A DNA stretch of 64,000 nt from Streptomyces sp. NBC_00663 (GTDB lineage: Bacteria > Actinomycetota > Actinomycetes > Streptomycetales > Streptomycetaceae): assembly GCF_036226885.1 (NCBI RefSeq), contig NZ_CP109027.1, positions 9,424,001 through 9,488,000 on the forward strand, read 5' to 3'. Positions 8,766 to 17,090 of this stretch are shown in pieces (position 1 is the first letter of the stretch; every line of letters begins with the position of its first letter). A program made the position numbers and the translations under genes. The notes beneath the pieces were generated by a model. The model did no database searches and was not told the DNA's origin. It saw nothing but the letters and a program-made list of their open reading frames with translations.

Positions 8766-9462
8766 CACGACCAAACTGATCTGCCTGCCCTACGCCGGAG
8801 CGGGTGCCTCCATCTACCGGCCCTGGACGGCCCTTGCCGGGGACGCGATGGAGATCGTCGCCCTGCAACTGCCGGGCCGCGAACGGCTGATCGACCAGGA
8901 GCCGCACCGGGACGCGCACCAGGCCGTCGACGGACTCCTGGCCCAGCTGCGGGAGAAGCTCGCCGACAACGGGGGAAGGGTGGCCCTGTTCGGGCACAGC
9001 CTCGGCGCGGTGCTCGCCTACGAACTCGCCCACCGACTGGCCGCCGAGCCCGGCCTCGAACTGGTCCACCTGTTCGTGAGCGGATCACCGGAGCCGGCCC
9101 AGGGGCGCGAGCGGCGCGCCACCGGTCTGTCCGACGAGGAGTTCCTCGCCCAGGTCGGCGAGTTCGCCGGCTACCACCATCCCGCGCTGGACGACCCGGA
9201 GATGCGCGAGATGATCCTGCCCGCCCTGCGCGCGGACGTCGAGATGCACGAGAACTACACGCCCTCCACCGTCCTCCCGCTGGACGCCCCGCTCACGGTC
9301 GTCCGCGGCGAGGACGACGACCTCGTCACCTACGACGACGCCGAGTCCTGGAGCAAGGTCGCCGGCCGGGACTTCGAGCACGTCGAGGTCCCCGGCGGAC
9401 ACATGTACCTCACCGACACCGCGCCCGCGCTGGTCCGACTCATCGTCTCGACAGTCCTGTAG
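8752..9462 (+). CDS. Type II thioesterase
   Basis: The 236-aa alpha/beta hydrolase is of the thioesterase II family associated with NRPS and PKS clusters. The nucleophile motif GHSLG, the acidic residue near VRGEDDDLV and the C-terminal GGHMYL histidine form the expected triad. The start ATG has a strong AAGGAGA site 11 nt upstream and overlaps the end of the oxidoreductase gene. Family members remove wrong or stalled acyl groups from carrier domains. Because the adjacent NRPS has no terminal thioesterase or reductase domain, this enzyme might also release the product; that second role is speculative. Confidence 0.93.
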   Translation: MTAYDTTKLICLPYAGAGASIYRPWTALAGDAMEIVALQLPGRERLIDQEPHRDAHQAVDGLLAQLREKLADNGGRVALFGHSLGAVLAYELAHRLAAEPGLELVHLFVSGSPEPAQGRERRATGLSDEEFLAQVGEFAGYHHPALDDPEMREMILPALRADVEMHENYTPSTVLPLDAPLTVVRGEDDDLVTYDDAESWSKVAGRDFEHVEVPGGHMYLTDTAPALVRLIVSTVL

Positions 9463-9488
9463 CCCACCCGAACCTGGAGGAGTACCCG

Positions 9489-10313
9489 ATGCGACTGGAC
9501 GGCAAGTCGGTCCTCATCACCGGCGCCGCCCGCGGACTCGGCCGCGCCACCGCGCTCGCCTGTGCCGCCGAAGGCGCCGATCTCACCCTGCTGGACATCT
9601 GCGCCGACCTGCCCGGCGTGCCCTACCCGCTGGGCACCCCGGGCCAGTTGGCGCACACGGCCGCGCTGTGCCGGGAGGCGGGCGCGGCCGTCCTCACCGC
9701 CGAGACCGACATCCGCGACCTGAGGGCCGTACGGGAGGCGGTGACCCGGGCCGAGGACCGGTTCGGCCGGATCGACGTCGCCGTCAACAACGCGGGCATC
9801 GCCGCGCCCTCGGGCAGGCCGGTGCACGAGATCGACGAGGAGGAGTGGTCCCTGATGATCGACGTGGACCTCTCCGGCGCCTGGCGGGTGATCCGCGAGG
9901 TCGGCAAGGCGATGAGCGCCCGGCGCGCCGGCAGCATCGTCAACGTCGCCTCCACCGCGGGCCTCGTCGGCTATCGGCACTTCGCCGGGTACGTCGCCGC
10001 CAAGCACGCCGTCGTCGGACTGACCAAGGCGGCGGCGCTCGACTACGCGCCGACGAAGGTGCGCGTGAACGCGGTGTGCCCGGGATCGGTGCGCGACGAC
10101 GCGCGGGCCGAGGGCCGGATGCTCGCCGAGATCGCCAGGGCGCTCGACGTACCGGTGCACGAACACGAGAAGACCTTCGTCGAGGCGCAGCCGATGAACG
10201 CGCTCATCGAGCCCGAGGACGTCGCCGCCGCGGTGGTCTTCCTCGCCTCGGACGAGTCCCGGCAGATCACCGGATCGGTCCTGACCGTGGACGGCGGGTT
10301 CAGCATCCGCTGA
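9489..10313 (+). CDS. SDR oxidoreductase resembling the mycofactocin-coupled subfamily
   Basis: The 274-aa classical short-chain dehydrogenase has the nucleotide motif TGAARGLG at residues 11-18, NNAG, catalytic S155, and Y168-x3-K172 in GYVAAKHAV, ending with DGGFSIR. A conserved insert after beta-2 reads ICADLPGVPYPLGTP. In my recollection this pattern marks SDRs that keep NAD bound and need the peptide-derived cofactor mycofactocin. A GGAGG site precedes the ATG. It lies between the thioesterase and the NRPS, so it probably oxidises or reduces a hydroxyl/carbonyl of the cluster product. The subfamily is inferred from one insert, the SDR fold is certain. Confidence 0.9.
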   Translation: MRLDGKSVLITGAARGLGRATALACAAEGADLTLLDICADLPGVPYPLGTPGQLAHTAALCREAGAAVLTAETDIRDLRAVREAVTRAEDRFGRIDVAVNNAGIAAPSGRPVHEIDEEEWSLMIDVDLSGAWRVIREVGKAMSARRAGSIVNVASTAGLVGYRHFAGYVAAKHAVVGLTKAAALDYAPTKVRVNAVCPGSVRDDARAEGRMLAEIARALDVPVHEHEKTFVEAQPMNALIEPEDVAAAVVFLASDESRQITGSVLTVDGGFSIR

Positions 10314-10400
10314 GCCCACGCCCCGCGCCCGCCCTACCCGTACGGCCCTCCGGTACCGGTACCCCGGACCAACTCCCCGCGCCCACTAAGGAGTACGACC

Positions 10401-13085
10401 GTGTCAGGCCCCCACCACCCCGCGGCCCGCTGCCACGCGGTCCGCATCCGCTTGGACCGCTCGCCGTATCCGACGCCCCCTGCGGGGCTGTGGATCGAGG
10501 ACGTGCCCGTGCCGGCGACAGACCGCCTCGCCGAGCGCCGCCGCGCCCATGAACTCGCCCGCCCGACCGAGGGGTTGCGCCGGGTCCTGCTGCGCTACGC
10601 CGACGGGACCTGCGATCTGGTCCTGGTGGCCGCGCGGGAGCGGTGGGACCGCGCGGCGCTCGGACGGCTGGCGGTCAGTGTCAATGAGCCCGCGGAGCGG
10701 GCGGCAGGTGAGTCCGCCGCTCAGGAAGCCGCTGAGTGCGCCTCTCCGATCGAGGGCCGCCGAGCCACCTCGGCACTCGCGCCCACGGCCGCCGCACCCG
10801 TACCCGCCTGGGGCTTGGCCGACGAAGGTCCCGCCCGCCCCCACCTCTTCGCCCTCGACGGCGGAGGCGACGAGGCGAGCTGGCTCGCCGCCCTCGCCGT
10901 GACCCTGCGCCGGCACGACCCCGAGACCACCCCGGTCATCGGCACCGACCACGGCACCTTCACCGTGCCGGAGGCCGCCACGCTCGGTGAGCTCAAACCC
11001 CGCTCCGCGGACGGCCCCGCCCTCGCCGGCCTCCTCTTCGACGAGGCCGAACTCCCCGGCGCGTATGTGCCCTGCCTCGCACCGCCGTTCCCGCTCACCC
11101 TGTCGGTCTTCAAGGACGCTGACGGCTGGCGGCTGCGCTGCGACCACGTCAGCGGCCATGTATCCACCGAGATCGCCGCGCAGTTCGCCCGGTACCTGGT
11201 GCGCGTGCACCGGATGATCCTCACCGAGCCCGGGACCGCGGTCGACGACGTCGACCTGCTCGACGAAGCCGAACACGACCGCGTAGCGGCACTCGGCCGC
11301 CCGTCCCGCCCCCTGGTCACCGCGCCGGTGACCCTACCCGCGGCGTTCGCGCGGATCGCGGAGGCGACACCCGAGCGCATCGCCGTGACCGAAGGCGCGG
11401 CCGGTCTGACGTACGGCGAGATGGACGAGCGAGCGACCCGGCTGGCCCACGGCCTGCGCGAGCGCGGAGTCACGGCCGGCGACCGCGTGGGCGTCTGCCT
11501 GGAACGCACCGCCGAACTCGTCGTCACCCTGCTCGCCGTACTGAAGGCCGGCGCGACCTATGTTCCCGTCGACCCGGCCTACCCGGCCGACCGCATCGCC
11601 CACACGGCACAGGACGCGGGACTGCGGGTGGTGGTCACCCGGCTACCGCAGTTCCCGCACGTGACGGGCTGCGTGCCCGCCACGCCGGACGAACTCCTGG
11701 AGGCCGCCCCGCAGTTCGCCGACACCCCGCTCCCGTCGGCACCCACCGCCCCCGACGCCGCCGCCTACGTCATCTACACGTCCGGCTCCACCGGCCGCCC
11801 CAAGGGTGTCGAGGTGCCGCACCGCAACGTGATCGCCCTGATCGACGCGACCCATGAGGAGTACGGCTTCGGCGCCGACGACGTGTGGACCTGGTTCCAC
11901 TCCAGCGCCTTCGACTTCTCGGTGTGGGAGATCTGGGGCTGTCTGCTGACCGGCGGGCGGCTGGTCGTGGTGCCGTACTTCGTCTCCCGCGAACCCGACC
12001 GCTTCCGCGATCTGCTCGTGACCGAGAAAGCGACCGTGCTCAGCCAGACCCCGTCGGCCTTCGCCCAGTTGCTGGACGTCGACCACACCGAGGTCCCGGT
12101 CCGCATGGTCGTCTTCGGCGGCGAGCCGCTGGACGCGCGCATGCTGCTGCCCTGGTTCGACCGGCACCCCGAGTCGGAGTGCCGGATGGTGAACATGTTC
12201 GGCATCACCGAGACGACGGTCCACGTCACCGAGCAGACCCTCACCCGGCGACTGTCCCTCGCCGCCACCCGCTCCGTGGGACGGGCACTGCCCGGCTGGC
12301 ACCTGTACGTGACCGACCCGGCCGGACGCCTTCAGCCACCCGGCGTGGCGGGCGAGATCTGCGTCGGCGGCGCCGGCGTCGCGCTCGGCTACCTCGGTCA
12401 GGAGGAGCTGACCGCCCGGCGCTTCGTCCCGGACCCGTACACCGGCGGCACCATGTACCGCAGCGGCGACCTGGGACGCCTGCGCCCGGACGGCCGCCTC
12501 GAACACCTCGGCCGCATCGACAGCCAGGTCAAGATCCGCGGCTTCCGGATCGAGCTGGACGAGATCCGCTCGGTGCTGCTGGAGGACCCGGATGTCCGTA
12601 CGGCGGCCGTGACGGTGCGGCGCGACGATCCGGACGACGCCGCCACCGCCAGGATCGACGCCTACGTGGTCCTCTCGGGCGGCGATCCGGCGACCGTTCG
12701 CAAGCGGGCCGCGGGCATCCTCCCCGACTACATGCTCCCCACCACGGTGACCGCCCTGGACACGCTGCCGCTGACCGCCAACGGCAAACTCGACACCGCC
12801 CGGCTCCCCGCACCCGCGACACCCGCCGCAGCGACCCGGGCCGCCGAACCCGGCACGGCAGCGGACGAACTCACCGAGCGCCTGCGGCAGATCTGGAGCG
12901 AGGTCCTCGGCGCGCCGGTCGGCCTGGACGACGACTTCTTCGAACTGGGCGGTAACTCCCTGTTCGCCGTCCGCATCGGGGCCGTCATGCGCGAACGGGG
13001 TCTGCCGTCGCTACGGCTGCGGGATCTGTACCGCCATCCGACCATCCGCGGCACGCTCAGGAGCCTCGCCGCCTCGGCCGGCTGA
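10401..13085 (+). CDS. NRPS module: degenerate condensation domain, adenylation domain, carrier domain
   Basis: The 894-aa single module has three parts. Residues 1 to about 310 align in feel with a condensation domain ending in the usual linker (VDDVDLLDEAEHDRV). The HHxxxDG site appears as ARERWDR, so the catalytic His is gone. Residues 320-820 are an adenylation domain with YTSGSTGRPKG, FDFSVWEIWG, NMFGITETT, YRSGDLGR and LTANGKLD. Reading the eight pocket positions gives D-F-W-S-V-G-M-V followed by H, close to the known threonine code DFWNIGMVH. Residues 830-894 are a carrier domain with GGNS, S853 being the phosphopantetheine site. There is no epimerase or release domain. It probably activates threonine and holds it for acylation; how acylation occurs without an active condensation domain is open. 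An AAGGAG site supports the GTG start. Confidence 0.93.
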   Translation: MSGPHHPAARCHAVRIRLDRSPYPTPPAGLWIEDVPVPATDRLAERRRAHELARPTEGLRRVLLRYADGTCDLVLVAARERWDRAALGRLAVSVNEPAERAAGESAAQEAAECASPIEGRRATSALAPTAAAPVPAWGLADEGPARPHLFALDGGGDEASWLAALAVTLRRHDPETTPVIGTDHGTFTVPEAATLGELKPRSADGPALAGLLFDEAELPGAYVPCLAPPFPLTLSVFKDADGWRLRCDHVSGHVSTEIAAQFARYLVRVHRMILTEPGTAVDDVDLLDEAEHDRVAALGRPSRPLVTAPVTLPAAFARIAEATPERIAVTEGAAGLTYGEMDERATRLAHGLRERGVTAGDRVGVCLERTAELVVTLLAVLKAGATYVPVDPAYPADRIAHTAQDAGLRVVVTRLPQFPHVTGCVPATPDELLEAAPQFADTPLPSAPTAPDAAAYVIYTSGSTGRPKGVEVPHRNVIALIDATHEEYGFGADDVWTWFHSSAFDFSVWEIWGCLLTGGRLVVVPYFVSREPDRFRDLLVTEKATVLSQTPSAFAQLLDVDHTEVPVRMVVFGGEPLDARMLLPWFDRHPESECRMVNMFGITETTVHVTEQTLTRRLSLAATRSVGRALPGWHLYVTDPAGRLQPPGVAGEICVGGAGVALGYLGQEELTARRFVPDPYTGGTMYRSGDLGRLRPDGRLEHLGRIDSQVKIRGFRIELDEIRSVLLEDPDVRTAAVTVRRDDPDDAATARIDAYVVLSGGDPATVRKRAAGILPDYMLPTTVTALDTLPLTANGKLDTARLPAPATPAAATRAAEPGTAADELTERLRQIWSEVLGAPVGLDDDFFELGGNSLFAVRIGAVMRERGLPSLRLRDLYRHPTIRGTLRSLAASAG

Positions 13086-13250
13086 GGCCAGGGAGGTACG
13101 CGCCTGGTCGATCTGTGAAGACTCCGCGACTCCGCGTGCGCCCCGGGGCAGTCGTCAAAATACTTCGGAGACGGAGGAGGCGCCGCATCGGTCGGGACCT
13201 GCCCCTGCGAGGCCGTTCACTGCGCGGGTGGGGATGAGTTCTGGCTCCGC

Positions 13251-13904
13251 TCACGGTGTGGCGGCAGTCGGCGCGGCCTCCCACACGAAGCCGTCCAAGT
13301 CGGTGAAGCCGTCGGTGGCGCCGCCGAGGACGACGCGATGCGAGCCGGAGCCGTCGGCCGCGACACCGAGGTCCTTGGCCAGAGCTGTGCGCTTGTACAG
13401 CGCCAGCTTCACGAGGCCGTGCCGACCGGGGGCGAACTCGACGTACTTGCCGCCGAAGCTCTTGGCCACGGTCAGGCCTTGCCCGACGTAGCACTGCTTG
13501 GTGGCCTTCACGTCCTCGACGCCGAGGAGGAGGACCACCTCGTCGACCGTGCGGGTCGCGGGGCCGGTGTCCTTCTTCGCCGAGGTCGCGATCTTCCAGA
13601 TCGTGCCGTCCGGCGCCTGGACGACGCCGGCATAGCCCCAGAACGACTTGGAGGGGGACTTCAGCACGGTGGCGCCGGCGCCCACGGCGGCGTCGAAGAA
13701 CGCGTCGACGGTGCCCGGTTGGGCGACCGTGAGCGCGACCGTGAAGCCGCGGAACCCGGTGGAAGGCGCCTCGGACGCCTGGAGGCGTACGTAAGCGTCC
13801 ACGCCGAACGCGCGGTAGAACGTGTCGGCGGTGGCGAGGTCGGTCACCTCCAGGGTGACGGACGTGAGGGAGATACCGGCTGCGGTGGGAGTCTTGGTTG
13901 CCAT
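13251..13904 (-). CDS. VOC-superfamily (glyoxalase/bleomycin-resistance-like) protein
   Basis: The 217-aa product has two VOC-type halves. The first contains SVTLEVTDLATADTFYRAFG and APSTGFRGFTVAL and ends in a GYAGVVQAPDGTIWKIA segment; the second contains VVLLLGVEDVKATKQCYVGQG and ends with a DGFVWEAAP segment. VOC proteins bind a metal and act as isomerases, dioxygenases or drug-binding proteins; the specific role is not readable. The start at 13904 is preferred over two near-upstream starts (13910, 13913), but no ribosome site distinguishes them. It is convergent with the NRPS gene and divergent from the DinB-like gene. Confidence 0.8.
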   Translation of the reverse strand: MATKTPTAAGISLTSVTLEVTDLATADTFYRAFGVDAYVRLQASEAPSTGFRGFTVALTVAQPGTVDAFFDAAVGAGATVLKSPSKSFWGYAGVVQAPDGTIWKIATSAKKDTGPATRTVDEVVLLLGVEDVKATKQCYVGQGLTVAKSFGGKYVEFAPGRHGLVKLALYKRTALAKDLGVAADGSGSHRVVLGGATDGFTDLDGFVWEAAPTAATP

Positions 13905-13947
13905 GACCATCACGCTAGGACAGGCGCGGACTCCAAGGCTTCTCCGA

Positions 13948-13967
13948 TCCTGACCGGTCCTGACCGG
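13948..13967. repeat. Tandem 10-bp repeat in the VOC/DinB divergent promoter
   Basis: The decamer TCCTGACCGG occurs twice head to tail, which also creates a CCGGTCCTGACCGG inverted arrangement. It sits about 45 bp upstream of the VOC start and may be an operator. No other evidence was found. Confidence 0.3.
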
Positions 13968-14107
13968 CGCCGTGCACGCGGGTGGCCAGGCATCTCGGCG
14001 ATGGCCGCTCGTTCACCGACTCCCGTCGCCTGTCCGCCGGTTCTCCAGTCGTCGCGGATCGCCTACGATCTTGAGACCACGAGCAGCCCATGGCAGGCTC
14101 ATGCCGC

Positions 14108-14692
14108 ATGATCGATGACTTCGCGAAAGACAACCTGCACAACAGACTGCGGCGGGACCGCGAGGCGCTCCTCTGGAAACTCGACGGTCTGTCCGAATAC
14201 GACGCCCGCCGGCCTTTGACGGTGACCGGGACCAACCTCCTCGGCCTGGTCAAACACGTGGCCACCGTCGAGGCCAGGTACTTCGGCGAGGTCTTCGACC
14301 GCCCCTCGCCGGAACCGCTGCCCCGGTGGCAGGACTACGACGGGGACGATCTGTGGGCGGCCGAGGATGAGACGCGCGATCAGATCATCGGGTTCTACCG
14401 GCGCACCTGGGAACACTCGGACGCGACGATCAAGGAGCTTCCCCTCGACGCCCCCGGCCACGTGCCGTGGTGGTCGGATCCCTACCCCAACACGAACCTG
14501 TTCGCCATCATGGTCCATGTCCTCGGCGAGTCCAACCGGCATGCCGGGCACGCCGACATCCTGCGCGAGAGCCTCGACGGCCGCACCGGGGTGCGCCCCG
14601 AGTACGAGCAGCAGATCGACGAGGAAGCCCGTGCGTCCTACCGCGCGAAAATCGAGCAGGCCGCCGGGTCGGCCGCACCGATCAGGATTTAG
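14108..14692 (+). CDS. DinB/DUF664-family protein
   Basis: The roughly 194-aa four-helix-bundle protein is of the DinB (DUF664) superfamily. Family features are the N-terminal LLWKLDGLSEYDARRPL, the GLVKHVATVEARYFGE helix with a likely metal-binding His, and HAGHADILRESLDG near the C-terminus. Members include thiol transferases that use mycothiol or bacillithiol, and many of unknown role. Start is uncertain: MIDDFAK at 14108 matches family N-termini, an in-frame ATG at 14090 is the alternative, and neither has a clear ribosome site. It is convergent with the desaturase operon, with a shared hairpin between them. Confidence 0.82.
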   Translation: MIDDFAKDNLHNRLRRDREALLWKLDGLSEYDARRPLTVTGTNLLGLVKHVATVEARYFGEVFDRPSPEPLPRWQDYDGDDLWAAEDETRDQIIGFYRRTWEHSDATIKELPLDAPGHVPWWSDPYPNTNLFAIMVHVLGESNRHAGHADILRESLDGRTGVRPEYEQQIDEEARASYRAKIEQAAGSAAPIRI

Positions 14693-14749
14693 CGCCGGCC
14701 TGCCAGTTCTCCTTCTGTCGCGGCCACCCACCGCCCGCAACGGATCTCA

Positions 14750-14777
14750 CCGGACCCGGCGGTGCCGCCGGGTCCGG
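14750..14777. terminator. Perfect 13-bp stem hairpin, bidirectional terminator candidate
   Basis: The arms CCGGACCCGGCGG and CCGCCGGGTCCGG are exactly complementary with a 2-nt TG loop. It lies between the convergent DinB-like and desaturase genes, where a terminator serving both strands is expected. There is no U-tract, as is common in streptomycetes. Confidence 0.7.
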
Positions 14778-14803
14778 GCAAGGGATCTGAACCGATACGG
14801 GAA

Positions 14804-15940
14804 TCAGACGGCGACGAGTTCCTGCTCGCGTTCCGGCGTTTCGACCTTGGGCGTCTTGACCGGCTTGGGCGTCTTGTTCGGCAGCGAGAGCCGGAAGACC
14901 TTGCGCCACGCGGAGAACACCTGCTGGGGCAGCGGGCCGCTGACGTACTCCAGCTCGTACTTCTCGAACAGCGCGCGCACCTTCACCGCGACCTCGGCGT
15001 ACCGGTTGCTCGGCAGGTCCGGGAAGAGGTGGTGCTCGATCTGGTGGGAGAGGTTGCCGGTCATGAAGTGCATGGCCTTGCTGCCGCTGATGTTGGCCGA
15101 GCCCATCATCTGGCGCAGGTACCACTGGCCGCGCGTCTCGCCCTTGATGGAACGGCGCTCGAAGACCTGTACGCCCTCGGGGAAGTGCCCGCACATGATC
15201 ACCGAGTGGGACCAGAGATTGCGGACCAGGTTCGCGGTGAACGTGGCGCCGAGCGTGGGGAGGAACGACGGACCCGACAGCAGCGGGTGGATCACGTAGT
15301 CCTTGAGCACCTGCTTGCGGATCTTGCGGCCCACGGCCTTGGCCCGCGCGCGGAACTCCGGGTTCTTGCGGCGGCGCTTGTTGAGGTTCTTGCCGAGTTC
15401 CAGGTCGTACGCCGCGATGCCGTACTCGAAGAAGCAGGCGTTGAGGAAGTTCCACAGCGGCTGGCCGAGGTGGAAGGGGTGCCACTTCTGGTCCTCGTCG
15501 ACGCGCATGATGCCGTAGCCGAGGTCGTTGTCCTTGCCGATCACGTTGGTGTACGTGTGGTGCAGCTCGTTGTGGGAGTGCTTCCACTGGTCGGCCGGCG
15601 AGACGTGGTCCCACTCCCAGGTGGTGGAGTGGATCTTCGGGTCCCGCATCCAGTCCCACTGGCCGTGCAGGATGTTGTGGCCGATCTCCATGTTGTCCAT
15701 GATCTTCGCCACGGAGAGACCGGCGGTGCCGATCAGCCACGCGGGCGGGAAGATCGAGAACAGCAGCACACCCCTGCTGACCAGCTCGAGTGTGCGCTGC
15801 GCCGAGATGACCTTACGGATGTAGGCGGCGTCTTTCTCGCCGCGGCCGGCGATCACCTCGTCGCGGATCGCGTCCAGCTCGCGGCCCAGCTCCTCGATCT
15901 GCTCCGAGGTGAGGTGGGCGGTGGGGTCGATAGCGGTCAC
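14804..15940 (-). CDS. Membrane fatty acid desaturase (DesA3-like)
   Basis: The 378-aa diiron desaturase has the three histidine boxes: GHNILHGQ (H88-H92), HSHNELHH (123-128) and HQIEHH near residue 300. Hydrophobic segments such as LLFSIFPPAWLIG surround them. This pattern fits acyl-CoA/acyl-lipid desaturases of the mycobacterial DesA3 type, which insert a delta-9 double bond into stearoyl-CoA or palmitoyl-CoA using electrons from a dedicated oxidoreductase. The GTG start at 15940 is preceded by GGAA at good spacing; earlier in-frame starts lie inside the upstream gene. The electron-donor gene ends 7 bp upstream, so the two form an operon. Cold or membrane-fluidity adaptation is the likely role. 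Confidence 0.92.
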   Translation of the reverse strand: MTAIDPTAHLTSEQIEELGRELDAIRDEVIAGRGEKDAAYIRKVISAQRTLELVSRGVLLFSIFPPAWLIGTAGLSVAKIMDNMEIGHNILHGQWDWMRDPKIHSTTWEWDHVSPADQWKHSHNELHHTYTNVIGKDNDLGYGIMRVDEDQKWHPFHLGQPLWNFLNACFFEYGIAAYDLELGKNLNKRRRKNPEFRARAKAVGRKIRKQVLKDYVIHPLLSGPSFLPTLGATFTANLVRNLWSHSVIMCGHFPEGVQVFERRSIKGETRGQWYLRQMMGSANISGSKAMHFMTGNLSHQIEHHLFPDLPSNRYAEVAVKVRALFEKYELEYVSGPLPQQVFSAWRKVFRLSLPNKTPKPVKTPKVETPEREQELVAV

Positions 15941-15947
15941 GGTGTTC

Positions 15948-17003
15948 CTACCGTTCGATGTCGCAGGGGCCCGCCGCGGCGGACACGCAGGTCTGGATGA
16001 GGACGCCCGGCTCGGCCTCGGTGATCTCGCCGGTGCGCAGGTCGCGGACGGCGCCCGCCTTGAGCGGCGTGATGCAGCCGAAGCAGATGCCCATACGGCA
16101 CCCGGAGGGCATGAGCACGCCGGCCTCTTCGCCGACGTCCAGCAACGGCGTGGCGCCGTCCGCGTCGACACTCTTGCCGGTGGCGCTGAACGTGACCTCG
16201 CCGCCGTCGCCGGCGACGACGATGCTGGGGCGGAAGCGTTCGGTGTGCAGGCGCTCCGGTACGCCGTGCTCGCTCCAGTGCTTCTCGGCGGCGTCGAGCA
16301 GGCCCGCGGGCCCGCACGCCCAGGTCTCGCGCTCGGCCCAGTCGGGTACGAGTTCGTCGAGCCGGGCGATGTCGAGCATGCCGTCGGTGTCGGTGTGCAC
16401 CTCGGTGAGCCGCAGCTTCTTCTCCGCGACCAGGTCGTGCAGTTCGCTGCGGAAGATCACGTCGTGCGGCTGGGGCGCGCTGTGGACCATGACGACGTCG
16501 TCGAACGCGGTGTCGCGCAGCATGCCCATCACCGGCGTGATGCCGCTGCCGGCCGTCAGGTAGAGCACCTTGGAGGGCTTGGCCTGCGGCAGCACGAAGT
16601 CACCGGTCGGCTGGTCGAGCTGGATCAGCGTGCCCGGTTTCGCCCTGCGGACCAGGTGACTGCTGACCTTGCCGTCCGGGATCGCCTTCACGGTGATCGT
16701 GACGCGGCCGTCCTGGCGGTGTGTCGGCGAGGTGAGGGAGTAGGCGCGCCACAGGCGCACCCCGTCGACGTCGACCCCGATCCGCACGTACTGACCGGCT
16801 GTGTGGCCGCGCCAGCCGCGTCCCGGTCTGATCACGATGGTCGCGGCGTCGTCTGTCTCGGGGTGTACGGCCTCGATGCGCCCCCGCAGGTCCGCGCCGG
16901 CTCGCAGCGGGCTGACCAGGTCGAGGTAGTCCGACGGCAGCAGCGGCGTCGTGACCATCTCCAGCAGTTTCCACGCCCTGCTGCGGAGGGCTGTACTCGT
17001 CAT
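15948..17003 (-). CDS. Ferredoxin reductase-type desaturase electron donor (FAD, NAD(P)H, 2Fe-2S)
   Basis: The 351-aa protein has three modules in order. An FAD-binding barrel carries RAYSLTSP. An NAD(P)H domain carries the GSGITP loop and ACGPAGLLD. A C-terminal plant-type 2Fe-2S domain shows SGCRMGICFGC followed by a distal QTC cysteine. It resembles the mycobacterial Rv3230c protein that supplies electrons to DesA3, which fits the adjacent desaturase. The ATG at 17003 opens the operon. A PucR-type regulator is transcribed divergently 87 bp away and is the obvious candidate controller. Function as electron donor is strongly supported by domain content and context. Confidence 0.93.
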   Translation of the reverse strand: MTSTALRSRAWKLLEMVTTPLLPSDYLDLVSPLRAGADLRGRIEAVHPETDDAATIVIRPGRGWRGHTAGQYVRIGVDVDGVRLWRAYSLTSPTHRQDGRVTITVKAIPDGKVSSHLVRRAKPGTLIQLDQPTGDFVLPQAKPSKVLYLTAGSGITPVMGMLRDTAFDDVVMVHSAPQPHDVIFRSELHDLVAEKKLRLTEVHTDTDGMLDIARLDELVPDWAERETWACGPAGLLDAAEKHWSEHGVPERLHTERFRPSIVVAGDGGEVTFSATGKSVDADGATPLLDVGEEAGVLMPSGCRMGICFGCITPLKAGAVRDLRTGEITEAEPGVLIQTCVSAAAGPCDIER

Positions 17004-17034
17004 GGCTCCAGCTTGCTGCGTCTCAGGGCGTAAA

Positions 17035-17050
17035 GTCCTGACCGAAGGAC
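17035..17050. promoter_or_regulatory. Interrupted palindrome between the desaturase operon and the pucR-like gene
   Basis: Arms GTCCT and AGGAC are separated by 6 nt, in the 87-bp gap between divergent genes. It is a reasonable operator for the adjacent PucR-type regulator; binding is inferred from position alone. Confidence 0.4.
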
Positions 17051-17090
17051 GTGAATCTGGTCGGTGGAATTGTTCGCAGGGAATAGATAC

